A DNA stretch of 64,000 nt from Terriglobus aquaticus. GTDB taxonomy: Bacteria; Acidobacteriota; Terriglobia; Terriglobales; Acidobacteriaceae. The notes beneath the pieces were generated by a model. It was not told the origin of the DNA. It saw only the letters and a program-made list of their open reading frames with translations, and did no database searches. The stretch spans positions 1,612,001 through 1,676,000 of the forward strand of contig NZ_JAGSYB010000001.1 of NCBI RefSeq assembly GCF_025685415.1. The letters run 5' to 3'. Below are positions 52,182-62,400 of the stretch, one piece after another. Within the stretch, counting starts at the first letter, position 1. Each line of letters starts with the position of its first letter. Made by a program: the position numbers and the translations under genes.

Positions 52182-52475
52182 TTAGCGCATGCAAAAGGAC
52201 GTTCCCTCGGTTGCCGCCGAGCGAAGGCGCTGGGCGAGAGTGCGAGCGGGCCTGGCCAACTCGCCCATCGCGGGCCAGTCCTGCGACAGTTCTTCCATGC
52301 GCTCCGCGACAGCTTCGCACTTGCGCCATTCAATGACGCTGCCGTTGGACGCGGCCTCGATAAAGCTGTGGATGGGATCGGCACCAAAGGTTGGTTTTCT
52401 ACGCGCGGCCTGCTCCAGCCGATCGCAGAAACGCTTGTGCGAGATGTAGGTAGAAAAGGATGACACGGCGCTCAT
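52182..52475 (-). CDS. Hypothetical helical protein
   Basis: A 97-residue frame with a protein-like pattern (FSTYISHKRFCDRLEQAARR, IHSFIEAASNGSVIEWRKCE, AVAERMEELSQDWPAMGELA) and no membrane segment. The ATG at 52475 lacks a good ribosome site and no family is recognised. It lies 185 bases upstream of the PiT transporter on the same strand. It may be real, but could also be a spurious frame in high-GC DNA. Confidence 0.4.
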   Translation of the reverse strand: MSAVSSFSTYISHKRFCDRLEQAARRKPTFGADPIHSFIEAASNGSVIEWRKCEAVAERMEELSQDWPAMGELARPARTLAQRLRSAATEGTSFCMR

Positions 52476-52594
52476 TCCGCAGACGTTACTCGATGCTGGT
52501 GGAACCGAACTATAGTTCGGAGGGTGTACTGGCGCACTGGAAGTGGGATTGCTGGTGCCCCGTTTTGGGACGGCCGCGAAGCTCCGGAGGCATC

Positions 52595-52638
52595 GTGCAT
52601 GGTGGGTGAATGGTCCCCCTCATTCACCCACCATGCAC
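52595..52638. repeat. Perfect 18-bp inverted repeat
   Basis: Bases 52595-52612 and 52621-52638 are exact reverse complements with an 8-base loop (gtccccct). No T tract follows on either side, so it is not a standard terminator. It looks like a dispersed palindromic element or the stem of a structured RNA. Confidence 0.75.
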
Positions 52639-52831
52639 AGCAAAGACGAAGTCTGTGCTGGGACAAAATCCTACTGCAACGGGCCCTTCTGTCGATTACT
52701 TTCTAGTCACTAGCCACAGGTTACCGATTACGGGTGCACAACGTACCCTGGGTGTGACCCAAGTGGGGCATGTTCCCTACCTATCGAATCGAGCAAGATG
52801 GTCTTGTTCGTAACACAGACCTGGGAGAAGA

Positions 52832-52859
52832 GGGCTTCGGAGACGAAGCCCATTTTTTT
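52832..52859 (+). terminator. Terminator-like hairpin with T tract
   Basis: An 8-bp stem, gggcttcg at 52832-52839 and cgaagccc at 52844-52851, with loop gaga and then attttttt. It is a good Rho-independent terminator on the plus strand, yet no plus-strand gene is recognised before it, so it may end an unannotated small transcript. Confidence 0.65.
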
Positions 52860-53522
52860 GCCTTGGTGTGTGCGGATCCGACTCCCCCATCCCCGCTGGT
52901 ATTCGCCGCACCCATCAGAGCTCACTCTGCGTTGTCGCGGGCGCAAGGCTTACCAGGCTGGGACGCGGTCCTGCAGGCACGCCTGAAGAATGTGGATAGC
53001 GGAGTTGAGCACGAGCAGAGAGCCGAAGATGAACGAGCGTGTCTTTGTTGTTCCGAGTTGCATGTGGACTGTATCGGCAGCGATGAGAAGAAGATCTCTC
53101 TCGGAAGAGACGCCCGGGTCTTTGGCGGGCGAATGCCGGTCAGATGGATTTCGAGGACGTCCCCTCCGGCCGGGACGTTGCTCCATGTGCGCTTTTGGCG
53201 TGAGCGGGTTGCTCTGGTTATAGCCTATATTTCCAATCGTTTACGGCATGGAATGTCGTGCGGCTATGCGACAACCTGATGAAAGTGCTTAGCCATCTAG
53301 GTAGCAATCGGCTGAGCAAGCGAAGCTCTCGGTCGTAACCAGGGTCATCGGCCCTGGTGACAGCGGAAAGCTCATAGCCGGGCCGACGCCATCGTGCATC
53401 CGCGCGACGGACGCACCGAGACACGTCGACTCGGAATCAGCAATCCGAAACCCTCCCTTGCAAACCCCCTCGCCCGAACACGCTACACCCGGGCACCCAC
53501 CTACTCGCAAGGAGACTCCGCA

Positions 53523-54266
53523 ATGCCGCCCTCAAAATCGTCCGCCCCCAGTTCCCGTCAACTCCCGTTTGGCCCCAAGACTCTTGTGATTGGGGCTTCC
53601 GCGCTGGTTGCATTCGGCCTCACCAGACGTTCCAAAGCAGGGACCGCGCTCGCCGCCGTAGGTGGCGTGCTCGGGTACCAAGCCGCAAAGGCCTCCCCTG
53701 CCACTTCGAACACCAAAGTGGCGTTCCTTGTGAACGCTCCCGCGGATCAGGCGTACAAGTTGTGGCGGAACTTCAGTGGTCTGCCGCGCTTCATGGTTCA
53801 CCTTCAATCCGTCCGTGAACTCGATGCCCGTCGTTCCGAATGGGTCGCGTCAGGGCCGGCACAGCGTCAGATTCGCTGGAATGCGGAGATCACCGAAGAC
53901 ACGCCCAATCAGCGCATCGCATGGCGCTCTCTCCCCGGCTCTGACGTTCAGACGAGCGGGTCAGTCGAGTTCCGTGCCGATCCGCAAGGACGGGGCACGT
54001 TCGTGACCGTAGACATGCAGTACGCCGTGCCGGGTGGTCCTCTCAGCACGGGTGTCGCTGCACTTTTCGGTAAGAACCCGGACTTCGTGGTGCGGGAGGA
54101 TATGCGCCGCTTCAAGCAACTGCTCGAAACCGGTGAGGTCCCCACGACTCGCGGCCAGTCACACGGTCCGCGCGGGATCCACGGTCAAGCTGCGCAAGTT
54201 CTCCTTCGTGAGAAAGCCAACCTGCCGGATCCGCAGGTTCTGCAGGCGCACGGCCAATCCGCATAG
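53523..54266 (+). CDS. SRPBCC (polyketide cyclase/dehydrase-like) protein with N-terminal membrane anchor
   Basis: A 247-residue protein from [20 protein letters not shown], with AAGGAG eight bases upstream. A hydrophobic, glycine-rich N-terminal part ([38 protein letters not shown]) probably anchors it. Residues ~62-205 fit the START/SRPBCC fold: [60 protein letters not shown] and [20 protein letters not shown]. This is the cyclase/dehydrase (COG5637) group, often next to stress genes; its ligand is unknown. First of five plus-strand genes. Confidence 0.85.
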   Translation: MPPSKSSAPSSRQLPFGPKTLVIGASALVAFGLTRRSKAGTALAAVGGVLGYQAAKASPATSNTKVAFLVNAPADQAYKLWRNFSGLPRFMVHLQSVRELDARRSEWVASGPAQRQIRWNAEITEDTPNQRIAWRSLPGSDVQTSGSVEFRADPQGRGTFVTVDMQYAVPGGPLSTGVAALFGKNPDFVVREDMRRFKQLLETGEVPTTRGQSHGPRGIHGQAAQVLLREKANLPDPQVLQAHGQSA

Positions 54267-54351
54267 CAGGCTCCACCAGCGAATCCTGACGGCGTGCGGG
54301 TCACTCATCGCACGCGCCCGATCCCTCTTAATCGATACAAGGAGCTCCGTG

Positions 54352-55545
54352 ATGAAAGCCGTTTGCTGGATGGGCAAAGAAAAGATGCAGGTCCACGATG
54401 TTCCCGACCCCAAGATTCTCAACCCGCGCGACGCGATCGTACGTATCACTTCAACCTGCATTTGCGGATCTGACCTTCACCTCTACGACGGCTTTATCCC
54501 GACGATGGAACAGGGCGACATCATGGGCCATGAATTCATGGGCGAGATTGTTGAAGTAGGGCCCGGCATCAGCAAGGACAAGCTAAAGGTTGGTGACCGA
54601 GTCGTGGTTCCATTCACGATTGCGTGCGGCAATTGCCAGTCCTGCAAAGACCAGCTCTGGTCGTGCTGCGACAACTCCAACCCAAACGCATGGATTGCCG
54701 AGAAGATGATGGGCTACAGCCCGTCAGGTCTCTTCGGGTACACCCACATGCTCGGCGGCTATAGCGGCGGGCAGGCACAATATGCGCGCGTGCCCTATGC
54801 GGACGTCGGCCCACTCAAGCTGCCGAGTGACATACCCGACGAGAAGGTCGTGTTCCTCTCGGACATCTTCCCAACCGGCTACATGGGCGCGGAGAACTGC
54901 AACATCCGTCCCGGGGACACCGTTGCGGTTTGGGGCTGCGGTCCTGTCGCGCAGTTCGCGATCCGCAGTTGCTTCATGCTCGGAGCAGGACGCGTCATCG
55001 CCATCGACCGGATTCCAGAGCGGCTGGCGATGGCTCGGGCAGCCGGAGCGGAGACGCTGAACTTCGACACGGACAACATCCTGGACGCGCTGCACGACAT
55101 GACCGGCAACCGCGGCCCCGACGCATGTATGGACGTGGTCGGCCTGGAGGCTTCGGGACACGGCATGATGTATGCCTACGATCGCGCCAAGCAGATGGCG
55201 CGGATTGAGACGGACCGTCCCATCGTTCTCCGTCAGGCCATCCTGGCATGCAAGAAGGGCGGCACGGTCTCAGTTCCGGGTGTGTACGGCGGTCTCGTCG
55301 ACAAGTTGCCGATGGGCGCCTTCATGAACAAAGCCCTGACCATGAAGACGGGCCAAACCCACATGATGCGCTACATGGGACCGCTTCTGGAGCGCATTCA
55401 GAAGGGCGAGATCGACCCCTCCTTCGTCATAAGTCACAAGTTGCCGATCGACGCCGCACCCGAAGGCTATCGCATGTTCCGCGACAAGCAGGACCGCTGC
55501 ACGAAGATCGTCCTGAAACCGTGGGAAACATCGGCCGCAGCCTAA
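54352..55545 (+). CDS. Zinc-dependent alcohol dehydrogenase (formaldehyde dehydrogenase-like)
   Basis: A 397-residue medium-chain dehydrogenase. The ATG at 54352 follows AAGGAG. The catalytic zinc site is in [14 protein letters not shown] (Cys) and [16 protein letters not shown] (His-Glu); the structural zinc site has four Cys in [20 protein letters not shown]. The Rossmann NAD site reads [20 protein letters not shown]. The length and the long substrate-region insert ([20 protein letters not shown]) match the glutathione-independent formaldehyde dehydrogenase/Zn-ADH group rather than plain ethanol dehydrogenases. The natural substrate is not certain. In a run of stress-type genes. Confidence 0.92.
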   Translation: MKAVCWMGKEKMQVHDVPDPKILNPRDAIVRITSTCICGSDLHLYDGFIPTMEQGDIMGHEFMGEIVEVGPGISKDKLKVGDRVVVPFTIACGNCQSCKDQLWSCCDNSNPNAWIAEKMMGYSPSGLFGYTHMLGGYSGGQAQYARVPYADVGPLKLPSDIPDEKVVFLSDIFPTGYMGAENCNIRPGDTVAVWGCGPVAQFAIRSCFMLGAGRVIAIDRIPERLAMARAAGAETLNFDTDNILDALHDMTGNRGPDACMDVVGLEASGHGMMYAYDRAKQMARIETDRPIVLRQAILACKKGGTVSVPGVYGGLVDKLPMGAFMNKALTMKTGQTHMMRYMGPLLERIQKGEIDPSFVISHKLPIDAAPEGYRMFRDKQDRCTKIVLKPWETSAAA

Positions 55546-55571
55546 CAGTGCTACCCGCAAAGGAGTGATCT

Positions 55572-55991
55572 ATGTCTGAATCAGCATATGGGAAGTCCTC
55601 TCTTGATTCCCTCCCCAAGGTCATCAGTCCTACGGCCCATGGCATCGTCGACTACTGTCACGCGGCCTTCTTCTTCACCGTTGGTATCGTCTGCGCACGA
55701 ACGCAGAACAAAGCGGCGTCGCGAGCTGCTTTTGGCACCAGCGGTTTTATCCTCCTGCAAGCGCTGCTCACGGACTATCGCCTCGGAGCCAAGCCGGTGA
55801 TGTCGTTTGAGACTCACGGCAAGATCGACGCGGTCGTCGCTGCAAGCTCCTGGGCCGTGCCGCTGCTCTTCGGCTTCCAGGACACCGCGGCCGGCAAGAT
55901 CTTCGAAATCAACTCTCTTGCGGAAGCCGGGGTAGTTGCGCTGACCGACTGGGACAGCCAACGTGCTCACGAGGAACGCGAGACGGCTTGA
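55572..55991 (+). CDS. Small membrane protein of unknown function
   Basis: A 139-residue protein. The ATG at 55572 has AAAGGAGTGATC upstream, a strong ribosome site. Three or four hydrophobic segments are visible (DYCHAAFFFTVGIVCA, AFGTSGFILLQALLTDYRLG, AVVAASSWAVPLLFGFQDTA, and the weaker AEAGVVALTDW), separated by short charged loops. It may be an SPW-repeat or DUF-type small membrane protein, which often travels with this kind of dehydrogenase; I cannot confirm the family. It begins 26 bases after the dehydrogenase gene. Confidence 0.72.
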   Translation: MSESAYGKSSLDSLPKVISPTAHGIVDYCHAAFFFTVGIVCARTQNKAASRAAFGTSGFILLQALLTDYRLGAKPVMSFETHGKIDAVVAASSWAVPLLFGFQDTAAGKIFEINSLAEAGVVALTDWDSQRAHEERETA

Positions 55992-56016
55992 AGGCAGGTC
56001 GCCCCGGAGTGTGACT

Positions 56017-57117
56017 ATGTTGCTTGTACGGCTCCAGCAGATCAGCGGGATTGCAATCGTTCTGCTGATCCTGCTGGATGTTTTCCTTACCGTTCTCTAC
56101 GCGAGGATGGGCAGTGGACTTCTGAGCCCACACCTATCTCGGCTGGTCTGGCTTGCTTTCCGCGGGCTCGGTCGGATCTTCCCTAGAAACTGTGACCGGA
56201 TCGCCTCCTTCTGCGGGCCCGTGATCCTTGTCTTCTTGGTGTTTGTCTGGACACTCGGGCTCACGGTTGGAAATGGGCTTCTCTTCCATCCGGTCCTGGG
56301 AAGCGCGATCCAGACCAGCAGCGGAAAGACGCCCACCGATTTTGTAAGCGCGCTCTATGCAGGAGGAAGTAGCATCTCGATCGTCGGAGCAGGCGATTTC
56401 TCTCCGCAGGTTTCCCGGTATCGCTTGATCTACCTCTTCAACTCCGTCGTGGGCCTATCGGTCACCTCGCTAACTTTGACCTACCTCATGCAGATCTACA
56501 GCCAGCTGCAACAACGAAACACATTCGCTCTGAAGATCTATCTCGCAACCTGCCGAACCGGAGATGCGGCCGTTTTGGTAGCGGGGTTGGCACCAGGCGG
56601 CGAATGGAGTCACGGCACCTCAGTACTTTGGGAGCTCGCTGCGGACATTGCTGCGGTGAAAGAGGCGCATCACTTCTACCCAATTCTGTTCTACATGCGG
56701 TTCACGGAACAGTACTACTCACTGTCCTTTGCCACCATGGTGTTACTCGACACGGTCACGATCATACGGTCAGCGTTGAGCGATCAGAACGCTACTGTGC
56801 AGCAGTTGCGCGCACTCGACCAGATCTGGGAGGGCTCGCTGTTGTTGCTCACTTCACTTGAGAAAACCTTTCTGCCCCAAGGCGTGCCGCCCACTCAGCC
56901 ACCAACTTCGCAGCAACGGGAGCTCTGGGAGAAACGTACCTCGAAGGCGATTACGCAGCTCCGGGAAGCAGGTCTTGATACGTCCGATTACACCAATGCT
57001 GGCAGCAAGTACATCCAGCTTCGCACCGTGTGGGACAGTCACATCCAAACTCTTGCGCCATCCATGCTGTATTCCATGCAGCAGATCGATCCTGCAACAT
57101 ACGGGCAAGCGCATTGA
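56017..57117 (+). CDS. Two-pore-helix ion-channel-like membrane protein
   Basis: A 366-residue protein from MLLVRLQQISGIAIVLLILL; GGAG lies upstream. Helices at ~9-28 and ~66-86 (CGPVILVFLVFVWTLGLTVG) precede a pore-like re-entrant segment FVSALYAGGSSISIVGAGDF (~109-128) and a third helix (RLIYLFNSVVGLSVTSLTLT). The pore segment resembles the K+ channel filter TVGYGD, but reads SIVGAGD. The last ~200 residues are soluble and helical, without an RCK/TrkA-N domain. The context and layout fit an Ion_trans_2-type channel; selectivity is doubtful because the filter Tyr is Ala. Confidence 0.75.
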   Translation: MLLVRLQQISGIAIVLLILLDVFLTVLYARMGSGLLSPHLSRLVWLAFRGLGRIFPRNCDRIASFCGPVILVFLVFVWTLGLTVGNGLLFHPVLGSAIQTSSGKTPTDFVSALYAGGSSISIVGAGDFSPQVSRYRLIYLFNSVVGLSVTSLTLTYLMQIYSQLQQRNTFALKIYLATCRTGDAAVLVAGLAPGGEWSHGTSVLWELAADIAAVKEAHHFYPILFYMRFTEQYYSLSFATMVLLDTVTIIRSALSDQNATVQQLRALDQIWEGSLLLLTSLEKTFLPQGVPPTQPPTSQQRELWEKRTSKAITQLREAGLDTSDYTNAGSKYIQLRTVWDSHIQTLAPSMLYSMQQIDPATYGQAH

Positions 57118-57163
57118 TCCAGTTGCAGGTTCAGCAAACTTTACTCATCAAGAAGGAGATCGT

Positions 57164-57739
57164 ATGGGACTCTTTGGATTCGGCAACAAGCAGCCGCTCG
57201 CCGGAAAGCGTATCGCGATCATCGCAACCGAGGGCGTTGAACAGGTTGAGCTGACAAGCCCACGAAAGGCGCTGGAGAAGGCTGGTGCGACCGTGGAACT
57301 AGTCTCCCCTCACAAGCTCATCAAGGGAGGAAAGATCAAGGCTTGGAACCTTGTGAAGTGGGGAGACTCGTTCAAGATCGATGTGAATCTCTCGCAGGCT
57401 AAGGTCTCCGCCTATGACGGACTACATGTTCCGGGAGGAGTGATCAATCCGGACATTCTGCGCATGAACACCGATGCCGTCGAATTTGTGCGGAGCTTCT
57501 TCGAGGCGGGAAAGCCGGTTTCCTCGATCTGCCATGGTCCCTGGATGCTGATCGAAGCGGAGGTCCTTCGGGGAAGAACATTGACCTCGTGGCCTTCCCT
57601 GAAGAAAGACATTCGGAACGCAGGCGCGAACTGGGTAAATGAAGAGTTCGTTCGAGACGGACGCCTGGTCACAAGCCGAGGCCCTCAAGATCTGCACGCC
57701 TTCAACAAGCAGATCACGAAGCTGTTCGAGGAGGCCTAG
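57164..57739 (+). CDS. DJ-1/PfpI-family protein
   Basis: A 191-residue protein with the DJ-1/PfpI fold: KRIAIIATEGVEQVELTSPR with the conserved Glu23, YDGLHVPGGVINPDILRMNT, and the nucleophile elbow SICHGPWMLIEAEVLRGRTL with Cys123 and His124. The ATG at 57164 has AAGGAG seven bases upstream. PfpI/YhbO-type members have been described as proteases, deglycases or stress chaperones; the sequence alone does not separate these. The run of five genes ends here. Confidence 0.92.
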   Translation: MGLFGFGNKQPLAGKRIAIIATEGVEQVELTSPRKALEKAGATVELVSPHKLIKGGKIKAWNLVKWGDSFKIDVNLSQAKVSAYDGLHVPGGVINPDILRMNTDAVEFVRSFFEAGKPVSSICHGPWMLIEAEVLRGRTLTSWPSLKKDIRNAGANWVNEEFVRDGRLVTSRGPQDLHAFNKQITKLFEEA

Positions 57740-57793
57740 CTTCTCAGGGGTTAGCCGAGGGAGGTCGTTATCAGCTTGGTCACAGCGGCGGCC

Positions 57794-58945
57794 CTAGTCA
57801 CGCGCCTGGACGAGGGTGAAGCGACGTTTCAGTTTCAGAAAAAAGGATTCGAAGTAACGGTACGACAGGTGAGCGACAACCACGCTCAGCACAAGCACCA
57901 CAATTGTGCCGAATGCATTGCGGCCCATCTCTCTCATCCCAAGGGAAGCAGCGACCCGGTTCAGGAGAGATTTCGCCTGTTCAAACACAAGGAAAAAGAC
58001 GAAGGAATGGAAGAGGTACAAACCGTATGAAATGCGGCCCAAGTACGCCAGCGCTTTCGGAACGTGATGCTCTGACATGCCAAGCATCGACAGGAACATG
58101 AGGCAGGTTCCAAGAAGAATCAGCAGCCAGCCGGCCACCGAACCCCCTGCGGTGGGCTGAGGCTCCCAGCTTTGCACCTGGAATCCCAGCATCGCCCCGA
58201 ACCAGCACGCAATGCCCGTAGCCATGCCAAGCAATCGGACAGGAGCCGACCACGTAATCAAGCGTCCTCGAAGCACAAGAGCGATGAGAGTTCCGGCAGC
58301 GAAGAACTGAAAGTGAACAAAGCTGTTCGTCCACTCTCCGTGGTCGCCGGGACTCCGGTGAAGTCCGTACAGGAAGACCGCGATGTAGGCGCCCGCGAGA
58401 CACCCGTAGCTGGTAACAGCTAAAGCCTTGCGGCCGCCCCAAGCGGCAAGTACCGGAACCAAAAGGTAGAACTGCTCTTCAACAGAAATGCTCCAGAGCG
58501 GGTCGACGGAGCCCGCGATCCAGCCTTTGAACGTGATGTACCAATTGCCCGAGAAGAATGTGAAGGCGAGCCATGCCAGGGGATTATCGGTTCCGACACC
58601 CGGGACGAATCGGTTCAACAGTGCGAGGCCGAAGAACACAGCGAAGTACAGCGGCCAGATGCGAAGAATGCGACGCACATAGAACGCGCGAACATGAATT
58701 TGGCCGGTCTCTGCCTCCTCGCGAAGCAAAAGCTCGGTGATGAGAAACGCGCTCAGCAGAAAGAACACCGGCACACCAAATGCGCCTACCGTGCACACTC
58801 GGTACACCCACAGGTCCTTTACCGGATCTGTAGGCACGTAGTCCATCCGGTGAAACGCGAAGACCGCGAGGAACGCCAAGAACCGCAGGACGTCCAGCTC
58901 TGGCCGGTAGTATCGCTTGGCCTGTTGCCTTGACGGCTCAATCAT
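57794..58945 (-). CDS. Acyltransferase 3 (OafA/YrhL-type) membrane protein
   Basis: A 383-residue membrane acyltransferase with about ten helices. The family pattern is clear: YRPELDVLRFLAFLAVFAFH with the conserved R/H pair, GAFGVPVFFLLSAFLITELL, FYVRRILRIWPLYFAVFFGL with the RR motif, WSISVEEQFYLLVPVLAAWG, and GRISYGLYLFHSFVFFLVFE. Such enzymes O-acylate cell-surface polysaccharides or other exported molecules. No SGNH domain is fused. The ATG at 58945 has only a weak GAAG upstream. It stands alone; the natural acceptor is unknown. Confidence 0.93.
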   Translation of the reverse strand: MIEPSRQQAKRYYRPELDVLRFLAFLAVFAFHRMDYVPTDPVKDLWVYRVCTVGAFGVPVFFLLSAFLITELLLREEAETGQIHVRAFYVRRILRIWPLYFAVFFGLALLNRFVPGVGTDNPLAWLAFTFFSGNWYITFKGWIAGSVDPLWSISVEEQFYLLVPVLAAWGGRKALAVTSYGCLAGAYIAVFLYGLHRSPGDHGEWTNSFVHFQFFAAGTLIALVLRGRLITWSAPVRLLGMATGIACWFGAMLGFQVQSWEPQPTAGGSVAGWLLILLGTCLMFLSMLGMSEHHVPKALAYLGRISYGLYLFHSFVFFLVFEQAKSLLNRVAASLGMREMGRNAFGTIVVLVLSVVVAHLSYRYFESFFLKLKRRFTLVQARD

Positions 58946-59408
58946 AAAAATCTGTTCTTCTCAGCGACACGCAAGCAATCCTTTCACGTCGCCGCTGGCC
59001 AACGAACAGGTGCAAGATCTCGGCACCAGTTCGCACCTCCCATCGGACCGTGCTGTCCGCGTCGGTGCGCGCAGTTCGCGGCACAGGTGCGACCGCAGCT
59101 CGCCTGACAATGGAAGCCTCGCCGAGTGTTCGGGCCCGACAGAGCAGTAGTCCCCATCCCCGATCGGAAACGCGTCAGTAGCGAACACCGGATGAGCGTC
59201 TTGACTGGACTGATCAGTATCGGCCTCGGTTCGCGCGACTGACAAGGCCTACAAAAGAAAAATTTACACTGGCGAAACTTGACGTTAAAATCGCTGAAAC
59301 TTATTCGCAATCTGAAGAAAGATGAAAGAACCTTTTCATCGCCAACCGGTTCGGGTCTCTACGCAGAGAGGCCGAACCATGCACATGCAGCGCCTTTAGG
59401 AGAGCCGG
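58946..59408. other. Intergenic region upstream of the second Oar-like receptor
   Basis: About 460 bases without a gene. A possible sigma-70-type promoter for the receptor is ttgacg at 59279-59284 and tattcg at 59302-59307, 17 bases apart; the -10 element is poor. The receptor's AGGAG lies just above 59409. Confidence 0.35.
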
Positions 59409-62400
59409 ATGTTGAGAAAGCTGGTGTTCGTTGTACCCATTGCCATTGCCGCTGTAAGCGCAAGCCTACCGGCGCAGACCATCACTGGAAGTGTGAACGG
59501 AACCGTGACGGACGCCTCTGGTGCAGCTCTGCCGAATGCGCAGATCACGGTCACCAACGTTGACACCAACGTGAGCAGCAAAACGCAGACCGCCGGCGAC
59601 GGTGTGTACAACCTGCGCTTCCTGCAGGTGGGCCGTTACAAGGTCACCGTCGAGGCGCCGGGGTTCGCACCTCAGATCCTCGGACCGTTCTCGCTCGAAG
59701 CCGGCCAGGACGCCAAGTTCGACGCCAAGCTCGGCGTCGCCGGCAACGCGCAGAACGTCGACGTCTCTGCATCGCTCGCGCCCCTGCTCAACACCGAAAG
59801 CGGCGAACTGGGCACCACCCTCGATACCCACGCCATCGACAACACGCCGCTGGTCGGTCGCAACTTCAGCTCGCTCACCGTCTTCACCGCGGGCGCCGTT
59901 GCCACCAACCCGACCGACTTCACCGGCGTGAACGCCATCGAGCGCAGCACGGGCGGCGGCGGACAGGTCTCCGTCAACGGCAACCGGCAGCAGGCCAACA
60001 ACTACCTGCTTGACGGTATTGAGATCAACGAGACCATCAACAACACCATCGGCTACAATCCCAGCCCCGACGCCCTCGACCAGGTCCGCGTCATCAGCGC
60101 CAACGCACAGGCCGAGTACGGCAACGTCAACGGCGGTGACATCGTCGCCCTGACCAAGAGCGGCACCAACCGCTTTCACGGCTATGGCTTCTACTACGTC
60201 AACGACGACTCCATCACCGCCAACAGCTGGGCCAACAACCTGAACAAGATCGCCAAGAGCAGCTTCACCAGCAACATCTTCGGCGGTGGCATCGGCGGCC
60301 CCATCCTCAAGGACAAGCTGTTCTTCTTCGCCGACTACTCTGGCAACCGCTACCACCTGGGCGGACCCGCGGTCTCCAGCGTTGCCACGGCACGTATGCG
60401 CGCCGGTGACTTTGGGGAATTGCTCGATCCAAACCTGAGCACCCAACCCACTCAGCTGTACAACTCCCTCGTTCCCGGCGCTCCGGCATACCTAAATAAC
60501 CGGCTGCCCGTCACCGCCGTCAGCCCGGCTGCACGTTACCTCTTCTCTCATCCCGAGCTCTACCCCCTGCCCAATAAGGCCGCCGTGGCAGGCACGGTCA
60601 TCTCGGGTAACTACGTCGGCGCCTCCAAGAAGCGCATCTTCAACGACCAGTTCGACGTCAAGGTCGACTACCACTACCACGACAAGGATCAGTTCTTCGT
60701 CCGTTATAGCCAGAGCACCGCGGGCGACACCAATACCAACCCCCTCGCCATTACCTTCCCGACCGCGTCCACCTATCCCACCAAGGGCGTTGCCATCAAC
60801 GAGGTGCACACCTTCAGCCCCTTCATCCAGAACGAGGCGCGCGTCGGCTTCTTCCGGACGGTTTGGCACCAGGGCCTGCCCGTGGACAGCACCGGTGCAT
60901 TTGGTCTGAATGGCAACAGCCTGCTCGGCGTCGGCATCGCCAACACCGTTCCGGGATTCACGGCTCAGGTCTTCAACATCAGCCCTGCCACCAATCTTGG
61001 CAACTCCGCCATCTACTCCGACAACGCGATGAACAACTTCACCTACGCTGACAATCTGACCATTCAGCGGGGCAGCCACGTCATCAAGATGGGTGGCCAA
61101 TTCATCCGCTACCAGCAGAACAGCATTTACACCGGCAACGACGGCGCGCAGGGCCAGATGCAGTACAACGGTGCCTTTACCGCGCGCAACAGCGCGGGAA
61201 CGCCACCGCCGGCCGGCATCAAGGATACCGGGTTCGACGTCGCAGACTTCTACCTGGACCGCGTCTACTATGCTGGCCGCGGCACCCTGGCCGGCCACAC
61301 CGGACAGCGCCAGTGGCGCGACGCGCTCTTCGTCCAGGATGACTGGAAGGTCTCGCCCACCCTCACCGTCAACCTCGGCCTGCGCTGGGAGTACGACCAG
61401 CCCATCTACGAGGTCAACAACAAGGAAGCCAACCTCAACCTCGCCACCGGTGCCATCCAAATCGCGGGCGTCGGCGGCAACAGCCGCGCCCTGTACAACT
61501 CGGTCTGGACCAACTTCATGCCACGCATCGGCTTCTCCTACAATCCGGTGCAGCGCGTCGTCGTCCGTGGCGGCTTCGGTACCACCACTTATCTTGAGGG
61601 CACCGGCGCCAACCTTCGCCTGACCATCAACCCGCCGTTCCAGACCTCGCTCTCGTATTCGGCCGCAATTCCCAGCGCCTCCAGCACCGGAACCAGCGTC
61701 ACTGCTGCCACTGCGTTCTCTTCCAGCAGCGCGGCCTGCAACAACCTCACCAACCCTGGCTGTGGCGGTCTCTTCCGCGCCTGGGATCCCAACCTGCGGC
61801 CCTCCACCGTGACCGAGTACAGCCTCACCACGGAGTACCAGCTCAGCAACTCCTCGTCGGTCCAGATCGGCTATGTGGGCGAGTACGGGTACCACCTGAT
61901 CCAGGCCGTCAACGCCAACCAGGTGTACAACTCCTGCTTCATTGGCGGACAGTACGTCGCGTACAACAGCGCGGCCTGCTTCGCGGTGAACAAGGCGCCC
62001 TACTACCAGCTGGTCGGCCAGAGCGGACGCGTGGCTAAGACCGCCTCGCAGGCCATGTTCAACTACAACGCGCTGCAGGCCACCTTCCGTCAGCGCCTGA
62101 AGTACGGTCTGCAGTTCACCGCCAACTACGCCTACAGCCGCTCCCTCACCAACAGCCTCGGCTTCTACGGCGTCGCCGGTGTCAGCGGCAACAGCGCCTA
62201 CGCCGCCGACCCGCGCAACAACACCATTGAGTACGGTCCCGCTGGCACCGATACGCCGCACAACCTCAACTTCACCATGAACTACGAACTGCCCTTCGGC
62301 CGTGGCCACGCCTTCGGCGGCAACGTCAATCACCTTGTCGACGACGTGATCGGCGGCTGGCGTTTGGGCGTATCGGGCTTCGTCTACGCCGGCTTCCCCA

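Larger units (their letters stand above)
52476..53522. other. Intergenic region of ~1 kb with hairpins
   Basis: No frame here is convincing; overlapping frames on both strands compete without ribosome sites. It contains the perfect 18-bp hairpin (52595-52638) and a terminator-like hairpin (52832-52859), and ends with the AAGGAG ribosome site of the SRPBCC gene. The density of palindromes suggests dispersed repeat elements or a small RNA. Confidence 0.45.

Noticed and set aside
52770-53279. A 169-codon plus-strand frame in the gap before the SRPBCC gene
   Set aside because: It runs straight through the terminator-like hairpin at 52832-52859, lacks a ribosome site and has no recognisable pattern; overlapping minus frames are no better.
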